From Zizania palustris (Eukaryota; Streptophyta; Magnoliopsida; Poales; Poaceae), in the NCBI GenBank assembly GCA_019279435.1, contig JAAALK010000288.1, positions 70,060,329 through 70,124,328 of the forward strand: 64,000 bases of DNA, written 5' to 3'. The translations under genes and the position numbers were made by a program. The notes under the pieces are model-generated. The model did not search any database and had not been told where the DNA came from. It worked only from the letters and a program-made list of their open reading frames with translations. The stretch's first letter is position 1; each line of letters begins with the position of its first letter. Shown here in pieces: positions 42,506-53,526 of this stretch.

Positions 42506-43312
42506 ATGCCGGTCTGTACCATGAACGGGAACCTTCGCGACGAGGCTGGTTTCGTCCGCGAGCTGCGCATGCTAGTTGGATTCCTCGGATTTGAACACGA
42601 GCCGATGTACCATGGAGTCTTCCCCGACGAGGAAGAAAGCTACTGCGAGGTTACCATCATCATCCAGCCTTCTCCACAAATGGCCCACACCTATCGAGGA
42701 GGAGGACCAACCTTCTTGGTTGCCAGCCAGCGCACCGCCCTCCAGGCCCTCACTGAGCTCCGGATGATCTATGACAGCGAGCTCTACGACACGGACTATC
42801 GCTTCGTGCCTCTTCGTACTCCAGGGAGTCCTCACAGTGACTACGTCAGCACCCTCTCCCAGCGTCATTCTTCGGTTGGGCACGCAGTACGCCTGTTGAA
42901 GGCAATGGATGAGCTCCACTATGAGGCATTGCAGGATGCCAACGGACAGCGCGATACGATCGCCTTTTACCGACACTCTTCTGAGGATCTGAACCGCGAG
43001 AACGGAGATCTTCGTCGCCGCATCCAGTAGGGACACCGATTGGCTGCCGAGGCCGAAGAGTTACGGCGTCAGAATGAACTTCTACGGCAACGCGTCGCCA
43101 CCAACCCACAGCTCCGCCACCACATTGAAGAGTTGAAGAAGGACATTGAGGAGATTGCACCTCTTCCGCCTCACAAGCGGAAATCCCTTCGGATCCCCAT
43201 CGTGAGACCCAAGAGGATTTCACGCAGTGCTCCACCCGTCGGACCATCCAGTTCCTCGACCCCGACCGTCTCCCACGAACCCGCGATCGAGCCGTCCCCC
43301 GAGCTACCATAG
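42506..43312 (+). pseudogene. Gy2 ORF upstream of gag (ORF0-like), one in-frame TAG
   Basis: A single frame of 268 codons plus stop, interrupted only by TAG at 43028-43030. The N-terminal half (about 1-110) shares FVRELRML, FLGFEHEP, GGPTFLVASQR and ALTELRMIY with the Gy1 ORF. The middle and C-terminal part (about 120-230) is a likely coiled coil with regularly spaced Leu (AAEAEELRRQNELLRQRV), ending in basic RKS and a Ser/Pro tail. No zinc finger or enzyme motif is seen. It lies 119 bp after the PBS and 180 bp before gag. It might be an accessory particle or RNA-binding factor, but that is speculation; only conservation and position are observed. Confidence 0.75.
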
Positions 43313-43492
43313 ACGTAGTACTTACGATTGATTGTTTCCTTTATTTTGTTTTGGATTGTATGACCACCCATGTCTAAAATAAGGCATGAGTGAAGAACTA
43401 AATAAAAGACAATAAATGTAATCGCAAGAACGACCTTTTGAAATAAAGTTTAGCGGTGTTCCCCCTTTAAAGATATTGTTGGAAACCTCAGG

Positions 43493-45304
43493 ATGACGAA
43501 CAACCAAGGCTCTGACGCTCCTCAGACCGGAGGAGATAACGGGAACCTGCCCCAGTGGGGAGCAACTAGGCAGAGGCAAGCCCCGGTTGCCAACCACCCC
43601 ACTCTGGCCGAAATGATGGCCACACAAAACCAACTGGTATCTGCCCTTCTGAACTAGATGCAACAACAGCAGCAACAGATGCAAGAGCAGCAGGCTCACT
43701 TCTTCCGTCTCCACTAACAGCCCGAGCTGCCACGACCCGCCACTCTAGCTCCCGCTCCCGCCTCCCAACTCTCGGAGTTCCTCCGAGTTCGCCCACCGAC
43801 CTTCTCGAGCACCACCAACCCCATGGAGGCTGGGGATTGGTTGAGGACCATCGAGAAGAAGCTCGACCTCCTGACCTGCACTGAGCAGGAGAGGGTGGCC
43901 TTCGCCACCCACTAGCTCCAGGGTCCCGCCGCAGAGTGGTGGGACAATCTGCGCGAGACCTTGCCCGAGGGACACGTCCATACGTGGGCGGAGTTCTCGG
44001 CTGCTTTCCGTGCCGCTCACATCCCCGACGGCATTATAGCTCAAAAACAACAAGAGTTTAGGGACCTGCAGCAGGGGAGCAGGTCCGTAACTGAATATTT
44101 GCATGAGTTCAACCGACTGGCCAGGTACGCACCTGAGGAGGTCCGTACAGATGCGGCCAGGCAGGCTAAGTTCCTCCGGGGACTGAAGGATGAGCTGTCC
44201 CTACAGCTTATCTCCGGAGATTTCGCCAACTTCCAAAAATTGGTGAACAAAGCTATTATTCAGGAGACCCAGCAGAACAAGGTCGACCTAAAGAAGAAGA
44301 GGATGATTGCCTTTAGGCAAAACCAGGGCATGGCCCAGAGACCCCGCTTCACCCCTCCTCCACCGGCGCCACAGTACCACCCCCGCCCGGTATATCGTCC
44401 GGCACCACCCACCGCCAACACCAGAGACGGACAGCCTCGCACCGCTCCCGCCGCACCAGCCGCCCCAGCCGCCCTGGCCAAGAAGGCGGAGATTCTGCGA
44501 GACAGGCACGGCAAGCCTGTGGTATGTTTCAACTGCCGCCAAGAGGGGCACTACTCTCACCAGTGCCCTCATCCCAAGCGTACCCAAGGCATCGCATCGA
44601 ACCCCATCGTCCGCGCCAAAGTCAACCACGTCACCGCCGAAGAAGCCCAGGCCGCCCCGGAAATTGTCATGGGTAAGTTTGTGGTTCATTCAGCACTTGC
44701 AGTGGTATTATTTGACACCGGAGCTACGCACTCCTTTATATCAACTGCTTTTGTGGAAAGAAATGCCCTGGACATAAGTGAACTGCCCAGACCAGTATTA
44801 ATAGCTACCCTGGGCCAACAAACCCTCGCCTCTTCCTATAGCCCAATGGTATGGGTAGATATCCAAGGCACAATATTTTGGGCCGACCCCATCCTAATAG
44901 AATGCCAAGGTTTGGGTCTCATTCTAGGGATGGATTGGTTAAATAAACATCAAGGAGTAATAGAATGCGCCCAGAGGAAGGTAACGGTAATCAGTGAAGA
45001 AGGGACTGTCGTCACATTCCAGATGCCGAGTATAAAGTCCGGAAGACCAAGACTGCATCAGATTACCTTGGAGGAAATACCGGTAGTCAGTGAATACCCG
45101 GACGTATTCCCAGAGGATTTACCAGGGATGCCACCCAAGAGGGACATCGAGTTCAGGATTGATTTGGTACCCGGGACTACCCCTATTTACAAGCGACCAT
45201 ACCGGATGGCCGCTAATGAGCTAATGGAGATGAAGCAGCAGTTGGAGGATCTCGAGAGGAAAGGCTACATCAAACCAAGTACATCGCCATGGGGTGCCCC
45301 GTAA
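43493..45304 (+). pseudogene. gag: Gy2 gag, protease and RT start with three early stops
   Basis: From ATG 43493 the frame matches Gy1 gag but has TAG at 43655-43657, TAA at 43715-43717 and TAG at 43913-43915. The last stands where Gy1 has CAG. From 43961 it is open for 447 codons. Gag core motifs (FRDLQQGSRSV, FLRGLKDEL), a zinc knuckle CFNCRQEGHYSHQC, a protease with canonical DTGATHSF, LILGMDWL and the RT N-terminus to STSPWGAP are visible. At 45302 a one-base loss (CCGGTA to CCGTA) shifts the frame. Confidence 0.9.
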
Positions 45305-46227
45305 ACTTTGTCGAGAAGAAATAAGACAAGGCTAAGCGTATGTGTGTGGATTACCGCGCTTTGAATGAAGTGACCATCAAGAACAAGTACCCGTTGCCTC
45401 GGATCGATGATCTCTTTGACCAGCTGAAGGGAGCTACGGTATTCTCGAAGATCGACATGCGATCTGGTTACCATCAGTTAAGGATTCGAGAAGAGGATAT
45501 ACCCAAGACAGCCTTCACCACCCGTTATGGATTATATGAGTGTACGGTTATGTCCTTCGGATTAACCAACGCCCCTGCATTCTTCATGAATATGATAAAC
45601 AAGGTATTTATGGAGTATCTGGACAAATTCATCGTGGTCTTTATAGACGACATTCTCATTTATTCCAAGGACCAGAAAGAGCACGAGACTCACCTCCAGT
45701 TAACCTTAGGCAAGCTAAGGGAACACCAGTTATACGCCAAGTACAAGAAATGCAAGTTTTGGACGGCGGAAGTGAAGTTCCTTGGACACATTATCTCTAC
45801 ACAAGGCATTGCAGTAGATCCTGCCACCGTAGAAGCAGTTACATATTGGTTGCCACCCACAAACGTATCTGAGATACGAAGTTTTCTGGGTTTGGCCGGG
45901 TATTATCGGAGATTCATTGAGAATTTTTCTAAGATAGCCAAGCCAATGACTAAGTTATTGCAGAAAGGAGAGAAGTTTGAATGGACCCCCGAATGCGAGG
46001 TAAGATTCCGCACCCTCAAGACCCGTCTGGTGTCAGCACCCATACTGACCCTACCCGATATCCGGAAAGACTTCCATGTCTATTGCGACGCATCTCGCCA
46101 AGGATTGGGATGTGTTCTTATGCAAGACGGAAAAGTTATCTATTATGCCTCTCGTCAGTTGAGACCTCATGAGTTGAACTACCCGACCCACGATTTGGAA
46201 TTAGCCGCTGTAGTGCACGCCCTTTAG
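45304..46227 (+). pseudogene. pol: Gy2 pol: reverse transcriptase and RNase H
   Basis: In the shifted frame the text resumes VNFVEKK, has a TAA at about 45327, and is open from 45340. RT motifs are CVDYRALNE, KIDMRSGYHQ, MSFGLTNAPAFF and the active-site FIDD at residues 101-104. RNase H follows with DASRQGLGCVL. It stops at TAG 46225-46227, where Gy1 has an AAG Lys codon (KIWRYYL), and the same frame continues immediately. Confidence 0.9.
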
Positions 46228-47970
46228 ATATGGAGGCATTATTTGGTCGGAAATCGCTGTGAGATCTTTACGGATCACAAGAGCTTGAAGTACATATTCA
46301 CACAGCCAGACCTTAATCTGAGGCAAAGACGATGGTTGGAATTAATAAAGGACTATGACTTAGGTATCCACTACCACCCCGGAAAAGCAAATGTGGTAGC
46401 CGATGCATTAAGCCGCAAGGGATATTGCACAGCCATCATGATTCAGGATCACGCACCCTTGTTATGTAAAGAGATGGAAAAGATGAATCTCGGGTTGACC
46501 ACCGGAGCATACCTAGCCACCTTGGAGACTCAACCCATCTTATTCGAGCAAATCCGTGAAGCTCAGTTAGAAGACCCGGATATAGCAGCCATTAGGAAGA
46601 ACATGAGGCAAGGAAAAGCCCCAAGATTTTCAGAGGACGAGAATGGCACCATATGGTTTGGAACCCGGATATGTGTGCCGGATAAAACAGAGATAAAAAC
46701 CCTTATCCTGAGAGAGGCCCATGAGACTTTGTACTCCATTCATCCCAGAAGCACCAAGATGTACCAAGACTTAAAGGAATGTTATTGGTGGGTTAGCATG
46801 AAGAGGGAGATTGCACAGTTCGTCGCCGAGTGTGACACCTGTAGAAGAGTAAAGGCTGAACATCAGATACCTATAGGGCTGTTACAGCCTTTGAAAGTAC
46901 CTGAATGGAAGTGGGAAGAAATCGGTATGGATTTCATCACTGGACTCCCAAAGACCCAACTTGGATATGATTCTATTTGGGTGATTATTGACCGACTCAC
47001 GAAAGTAGCACATTTCATAGCCGTCAAGACGACCTTTAGTGGCCCTAAGCTTGCAGAACTATACATGGCCCGCATTGTGTGTCTTCATGGAGTACCCAAG
47101 AAGATAGTGTCCGATAGAGGAAGTCAGTTCACCTCTCGTTTCTGGAAGAATCTTCAAGAAGAGATGGGAACAAGATTGAACTTTAGCACTGCCTACCACC
47201 CTCAGACAGATGGACAAACAGAAAGGGTAAATCAAATATTGGAGGATATGCTTCGGGCATGCGTCTTGGACTTTGGAGCAACTTGGGACAAGAGCTTACC
47301 GTACGCTGAGTTTTCGTACAACAACAGCTATCAAGCCAGTCTTCAGATGTCTCCTTTTGAAGCCCTATATGGACGTAAGTGCAGAACACCGCTACTTTGG
47401 GATCAAACCGGTGAATCTCAAGTATTCGGAACAGACATCCTTCGAGAAGCTGAAGAGAAGGTATGGATCATCAGAGACCGACTCAAGACAGCCCAATCAC
47501 GACAGAAGAGCTACGCGGACAATCGACGCCGAGACCTAGCCTTTGAAGAGGGAGATCATATCTACCTTCGAGTTACGCCACTCCGTGGTACTCAACGGTT
47601 TAACATGAGAGGAAAGTTGGCCCCTCGATATATTGGGCCATTTCCCATTGTTCAACGCCAAGGCGAAGTTGCTTATCAGTTGGAACTACCGCCCTCATTG
47701 GCTGGAGTACATGACGTATTTCACGTTTCCCAACTTAAGAAGTGTCTCCGCGTCCCTACAGAGCAAGTAGACCTACAACAGTTGGATGTTCAAGAAGATC
47801 TGACCTATGTGGAAAAGCCTGTCAAGATATTGGAGGTCAAGGAAAGGATCACCAGGAGTCGGGTCATCCGTTTCTGTAAAGTGCAGTGGAGCAATCATCC
47901 TGTAGAGGAAGCTACATGGGAAAAAGAAGATGAACTCAAGGCACAGCATCCTGAGCTATTCGAGGATTGA
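46228..47970 (+). CDS. pol: Gy2 pol: RNase H end, integrase and chromodomain (intact frame)
   Basis: Uninterrupted frame continuing the polyprotein after the 46225 stop. Counting from 46243: RNase H end (TDHKSLKYI, HYHPGKANVVADALS) at 10-58; integrase HHCC finger with H160, H167, C197 and C200; DDE core with D230 (MDFITGLP), D291 (SDRGSQFTS) and E327 (QTERVNQ), all intact; an LFEALYGRKC-type region; LAGVHDVFHVSQLKKC; and a C-terminal chromodomain-like segment at about 539-572. Translated alone it lacks RT, so it is a surviving domain and not an independent gene. It is the reference showing which residues Gy1 has lost. Confidence 0.88.
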   Translation: MWRHYLVGNRCEIFTDHKSLKYIFTQPDLNLRQRRWLELIKDYDLGIHYHPGKANVVADALSRKGYCTAIMIQDHAPLLCKEMEKMNLGLTTGAYLATLETQPILFEQIREAQLEDPDIAAIRKNMRQGKAPRFSEDENGTIWFGTRICVPDKTEIKTLILREAHETLYSIHPRSTKMYQDLKECYWWVSMKREIAQFVAECDTCRRVKAEHQIPIGLLQPLKVPEWKWEEIGMDFITGLPKTQLGYDSIWVIIDRLTKVAHFIAVKTTFSGPKLAELYMARIVCLHGVPKKIVSDRGSQFTSRFWKNLQEEMGTRLNFSTAYHPQTDGQTERVNQILEDMLRACVLDFGATWDKSLPYAEFSYNNSYQASLQMSPFEALYGRKCRTPLLWDQTGESQVFGTDILREAEEKVWIIRDRLKTAQSRQKSYADNRRRDLAFEEGDHIYLRVTPLRGTQRFNMRGKLAPRYIGPFPIVQRQGEVAYQLELPPSLAGVHDVFHVSQLKKCLRVPTEQVDLQQLDVQEDLTYVEKPVKILEVKERITRSRVIRFCKVQWSNHPVEEATWEKEDELKAQHPELFED

Positions 47971-47998
47971 TCCGAATCTCGAGGACGAGATTCTCTAT

Positions 47999-48010
47999 AA
48001 GGGGGATAGG
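47999..48010 (+). other. Gy2 polypurine tract
   Basis: AAGGGGGATAGG two bases before the 3' LTR, identical to that of Gy1. Confidence 0.9.
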
Positions 48011-48012
48011 AT

Positions 48013-51000
48013 TGTAACACCCTAAAAATTAAAAAGGAAATAAAATAAAGAAAAATAATATTAAAGGGATTTCTAGAAATTATAATTAAAGAAAAGCCCA
48101 TAAAGAACCCTATTAAAGCCAAACAGAGATAAATATTTAATATCTGGACGTGAAAATTTTATGAGATGAACTAGAGGCCAAAATATAATTTTAGGATTTT
48201 TTTCCAAATTTTTATCAACAGTGATTCAACCCTTAATCAAATAAATGAATTACTGGAATTATTTTAAATCAGAAAACATTTTTTAAATCGAAATGGGCCT
48301 CAACCCCCAAAATACCCCGAGCCCGACCCAGTCCAACCGCGTGACACCGACTAGTGGGGCCCGCCTGTCGGCGCGTTCCCCCTCTCCTTCTCGCGCCCGC
48401 GCTCCGCCGGCCCACCCGTCAGCCTCCACCGCCCCCCTTTCTCTCTCTGACATGCGTCGCCCGCCTGTTGGCCCTGCCTTTTCTGTTTCGCCCGCTGACA
48501 GGTGGGGGCCACCTGTCAGGACCTTCGTCCCCGATGGAAGGGGATCGCTCCCCTTTCCTTCCGACGACACCCTTGCCATATCCCGCTGTCGGCCGCCCGA
48601 TCTCGTCGATCCGGGCCCGGATTCCTTTTCCCCGAGCACCGGCGATCACCTTCCCCCTAATCCCCACACGTCTTTGGCTTAGACAGCAAGCATGCGCGCA
48701 CATGGAAGCCCGCCGGCGCAAAATAGGAATCCCCTCGGATCTCCACGGTTCCCTTCCGTTTAAACGACAGCGAAGCCCCTATTTAAACCCCCTCTGGTCA
48801 CCGCTCGTTGCCCACACCGCCTTAGCGCAAGCCCTCGCTTTCCAGAGCTCCGGCGCAAAGTTTCGGCCTCTAGCTCTACTTCGCCTCCAGCCATCGCTCG
48901 CCGACGATCAAGGCCACCGCTGCCCTCGCCGTCACCACCTACGTGACCACAGAGGCCCGCCCGTCCTCGGCCACGCCTCCGTTGGTCGAGAGGACCGCCG
49001 GATCGCCTCGCCGCCGACGAACCCGAACGGTTTCTCTGCCCCTCGTCGACGCCGGTCGCCGTCCGCTCGCCGCCGCCGCCACCGCCGATACGCTCGAGTT
49101 CCCCTCACGTCACTGGTTCCATTTTTGGCCTTAGCATCGCCGTTCAACCCACGCCGTCGCCGGAATTCCTCGCCGTTACACCGCCGGAGCCGAGAACGAA
49201 GAGGGTAAAACCCCCTTAGCGCGTGCCGTGCTGGAATCCTTCCTGGCCGCACGATCGCGATCGAAGCGCATGGATGGGCCGTCGATCAAACCCGAAGGGG
49301 TATCGAGGCCTCTCGGCCGTCGATCGTAACTTAAAAACCCCGAAGCAATCTGGTGCGTCCACGCGTACCCGTTCGCTATGTTTTAATCTGGACCGTCCGA
49401 TTTCATTTAAAGCCACCCGCCTCGCGCCTGATCGTTGGATCTGGATCCAACGGATCTGGTTGATCCGGTCCACGCGCACAGTGGCCCAGTCCACCGTGAG
49501 CCTGGCTCACCATGGACTAAAGCCCATTTTCTGTTTAAATAAAAATCCAGAAAATAGTTTAAACTTTGAAAATCCATAACTTGCTCATTTTAACTCCAAA
49601 TTTCACCATTCAAATTTTGTTAAAATCAGCATAATATTCTCTACACATTTATGCCATAAAAACAGTATGTTACTGTTACCCAAAATATTCTTAATAAACA
49701 AATGAATAAAAACCCCTTAGGGTTAAAATTATTAATACAGAAAACAAATTAGGAAAAACCCTAAAAAGTTAAGCTTTACTGTTTTATACCAAACTTCAGA
49801 ATATTAAAATATTAATTCACATAACAACACCCATAAACATGTATGTTTATTATTTGTTGGATTTTTATTTGTTTATTGAATGTATTGTTTATTTTTCCGT
49901 ATCAAGAAGACTACGAGTTCGTTGAGGAGCCGGAGTTCTATCCCGAAGTTCCTCCATCCCCATTTGCTGATCAAGGCAAGTCATCGACCACCCCTGTGGA
50001 AACAGTTGATCATCATTGAGCCCATGTTTTAATAAATTATCGCTATAACTCATAGGTTAATATTGCATTAGTCCAATACCAAGCCCTAGACTTATATTTA
50101 TTAGATCCCTGTCCTGGTGTGCAAACCCAAGCCATGCTTATTGAGCCTTAACTCCTTGTCACTCTACTATAAAAATATTAGCTAGTGCCCAATGTACCGG
50201 CACAACTGCTATAGGATAAAAAGAATGAGTCGTAGATAGCTGGATTCTGTATATGAATTTCCCCGTTATTCTCGTCTCTGGACTCTGTTGGAGTTGGCTA
50301 GGTTATAAGTATGGTGGGTTCCGGGTGCAAGCTCGGGCATTGGTTGGTCGCACCCGGGGCACTATAAGGACCGGTCTGTGGGATCTGTTGCAAAGCACTT
50401 CCGTACCAACCACAAGTCTAATGGGTAAGTCCTAACTGGAAATATGAAATGCTCCGACTCGATGCACCATAGTGGAGGGGGCAAGGGGCAAGCCTGCGGG
50501 CGACTTGTACCGACGAGGCTCAAGGGGGGGTATGGTGGGGCTCCGACGCGTCGGGACACCATATGAAACCTATAAGAGGGTGCTGTTGAGTCAGGGAGGA
50601 CTATATGGAAGGTTTTGGCACGAGTTCCCGTGGTATGGGTCATCTCGTTACACTTTGGTGTAGGTGATGAGTGCGTGCCTTGTGGGTACAGTGGTACATC
50701 TATGATCAGAGTAATTTAATCTTTTCGAAAAGCCGAGCCCATGGTCAAGGGCGGATTGTGTGACTACTCGTAGTTAGTTTACAGTTGTTTGAATGATTGC
50801 GTTATTCATGGCATGTAAGGACTGTTGAGCGAGGTGGGGCTGACTGTACCCCTCGAGTTAGAAGATGATGATGCATACACATGTTTACGTTTCAGTACTA
50901 ATAAATTGTTCACATTAAATTGCTTTACAAATTTCTCGCTTCCGCAAAACTAGCCAGTATCTCCCTTGTTATTACCTTGCATTATATTTGCATTCGGTGG

Positions 51001-51297
51001 CTTGCTGAGTACTCCTGTACTCACCCCGTTGACTTACACCATCAGAGCACGTCTACTACGAGGAGGATGCGGGTCTGGAGTAGCGACCCAGTCAAGGCGA
51101 GACTGGAAGGAGGCGTTCATCTAGGACCCTTTATTTTATTAGTTTCTCTTCATCTTTATTCACTTTTGTATTAATGCGGTCTACGAACCGTGAATGATTG
51201 CTCGTATTGTACGTGGTCTCATGATGAACGTCTTGTTTTTATTGATTTTCTATGGAATTTCAATAAAAGACCCGATTTATTAAATCAGGGCGCGACA
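48013..51297 (+). repeat. Gy2 3' LTR (full length)
   Basis: 3285 bp, TGTAACACCC to GGGCGCGACA, with a TATA-like TATTTAAA at 48780-48787 in a GC-rich block. GC-rich open frames inside (48354-49208 and others) lack protein relatives. Only the last ~0.6 kb has a counterpart in the 5' LTR. Confidence 0.93.
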
Positions 51298-51302
51298 GTG
51301 TT
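51298..51302. repeat. TSD of Gy2, right copy (GTGTT)
   Basis: Matches 41306-41310. Confidence 0.93.
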
Positions 51303-53526
51303 GGGGTGAGTGAAAAACTGTTTAGGGATCCAACATTGTAAAACTCGAGAACCAGGTAAAGCAGTAGAATGATCATGCACAGGGTATGAGTCATGATAAA
51401 AAGTGTGTGATCTACCTCCAAAGCGCGAGCCTGGAAAACGATGAGGTCTCCTAAACTGTCGGGAATCAAAACCTCTTACATGCGGTCTAGCACCATATGA
51501 CACATGGTGTACACCACGACAGGCATAATCTCTCATGGATTCATGAGGAGCCTCAAAATCAGGATAAGAGTGAAAAGCAGACTCATGCAAACCAAAAAAA
51601 GGGTAACGCATGTACTGAAAGCTCATCGTAAAAGAACGTCGTTTATCCTTGATACGACGAAAGCAAAACCCAACCAAATGACCCACCCTATGACAATAGG
51701 AGCAGTGATACACTCTCTTGGGTGTGTGAGCATAGGTCTCAGGTGCAAATATCATAGTCTTCTTGGGTTTTTGCTGAGAAGTTTCCTTTGGTGGACGAAG
51801 GGCTTTCTTTGTAGGTTGAGTAGGATTCTCGTCTTTTTGAATGGTGTCTAACTGGGCTCTTTCTTTCTCAAGGGTTGTGGGTGAATTGAACACTGTTTCG
51901 CTTGGAGTGTTTGGAGTAGTTCTCTCATAGCCCAACACTAGAGCTAAACCTACCCTGTCAGCACACAATTTTGTTTTAGCCAAAAGAAAATTCATCCTAC
52001 CCTTCCCTTCAGTGCATTTTTCAACCACGGAGAGAAGATAATCATTTTCACATTTTAGTTTTTTGACTTGCTCTCTAGCAAAGCTGAGTTGGTCCTTAAG
52101 AGTGATGCAGGAGGGACATGCCGGCTGCACATCCTTAGAACACTCAGCACTCTCCAATCTAGCCTTAAGTTCATTAACATGCCTATCTCTCAAATTAATG
52201 CTTTCAACAAGTAAAGGACAATTCATGCATTCGTTGATGACCGCAGGACTAGACTCCACCAAAAGTTGCTTTTTAGTCAATTCAAGTTTTTCAATAGTTT
52301 GAGCATGTGTAAAATGCAGCTGAGCAAGTTCATTCATAACAATAAGACATGACTCACATTCGGCATCATCAGACAGATTTCAAAATTGCAAGTTCAGTAG
52401 AAATTGTTTCAAGTCTGAATTTTTGTTCTGTTTGTTCTTTAGCAGCAAGTTTAAGTAATATATCCTGAGAACAAACAGCATCACACAATTCATCATTTTG
52501 AACAAGAAGCTGATCATGGGATAGATGTACCTCAGAAGTGTCGAGCTCGTCGCTGCTATCGTTGTTGTCGATCATGAAGCATAAGCCGGTGAGATCCATT
52601 TTCTTCTTCTCCTTCTTCTCCTCTTTCTTGGTTGGCTCTTCTTCATCGGAGCTTGGCTCCTCACTTGATGTATTGTCGATGTCGCTGAGGGCGGCCACAA
52701 ATGCTCTGGCTACTCTCTTAGCCACTTTGCCACGCTTCCCCTTAAAGATGGGTTTCTTGTTCCACTTTTGGTACTTGTGTTCATTTTCATTTTTCATTTT
52801 TAGTTTAGGACAATTCGCTTTAATGTGAGACGTATCTCCACATTCAAAACAACCCCGAGACCCTCCTTTCCTTTGATCTCGTCTATCATTATAGAAGCGT
52901 GTGAACTTCTTGACAATGAGATCTAGCTCCTCATCATCTAGAGTGTCCACTTGTTCTTTCGTGACAGAGACCAAAGAAGACAAGTCAAAACCACCAGAAT
53001 AAACACAAACTCCAGAACTACCAAAAGACTCCCTCCAGATGAGGTACCACTACCAGGACCGGAAACCAAAGCAATGGAAGGCAACAAAGAGTTTCCGAAT
53101 CTTGGACGATACGCCTTGGCAATCTCAGTGGACTTAAGCCTACTAAAGAGTTCGTCGCAAGTCAAAGTATTAAAGCTCACCGAATCTTCAATATTAGAGA
53201 TCTTCACCTCCCATATGCTACGATCAAGAGCATAGAGAAGTTTGATTGCCCTATCATGGTCTGAGTAAGCTAAAATCCTAGTGGAGCGCAAGTTGCTCAC
53301 AATTCCATCAAATCGAGCAAACATGGCATTTACAGATTCGCCGGAGCCTTGCACAAACATTTGGTATTCTTGATTATAAGTGCTTTGCCTCCTAGCCTTA
53401 ATCTGAGAAGTGCCCTTATGAAAGGTTTTCAAAGTAGACAAAATCTCACGTGTAGTTCTAAGGTGCTGGACCCTGTCAAACTCATTGCGATTTAGACTAA
53501 TGAATAGTATGTTTCTTGCTTTGCGA
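51303..53526 (-). pseudogene. gag: Sire-2 gag (5'-truncated, frameshifted)
   Basis: Minus-strand gag related to that of Sire-1. It starts abruptly at KARNILFIS (about codon 60 of Sire-1), because a deletion fused gag to LTR sequence at about 53527. Frameshifts occur near 53000-53045 and 52365. Both CCHC knuckles are present: CFECGDTSHIKANC near 52845 and CSYCHRVGHLVGFC near 51690, with the coiled-coil and Lys/Glu-rich region between them. It runs through FFTHPNT to the Gy2 insertion and ends at 41275. It has diverged strongly from Sire-1 gag, so it is a separate lineage and not a recent deletion product of Sire-1. Confidence 0.88.

Larger units (their letters stand above)
41311..51297 (+). 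mobile_element. Gy2: Ty3/gypsy chromovirus with a palindromic 5' LTR
   Basis: A 9.99-kb relative of Gy1 with TSD GTGTT, PBS, ORF0-like frame, gag-pol with chromodomain, polypurine tract and a normal 3.29-kb 3' LTR (48013-51297). The 5' LTR is abnormal: 41311-42370 holds only the last ~0.6 kb of the LTR preceded by an inverted copy of its final 455 bp. The element terminus at 41311 is thus TGTCGCGCCCC, the reverse complement of the LTR 3' end, and not TGTAACACCC. The promoter-bearing part of the LTR is missing at this end. Confidence 0.93.

Noticed and set aside
48354..49208. 284-residue ORF in the Gy2 3' LTR.
   Set aside because: GC-rich Arg/Pro composition with no conserved counterpart; an LTR artefact.
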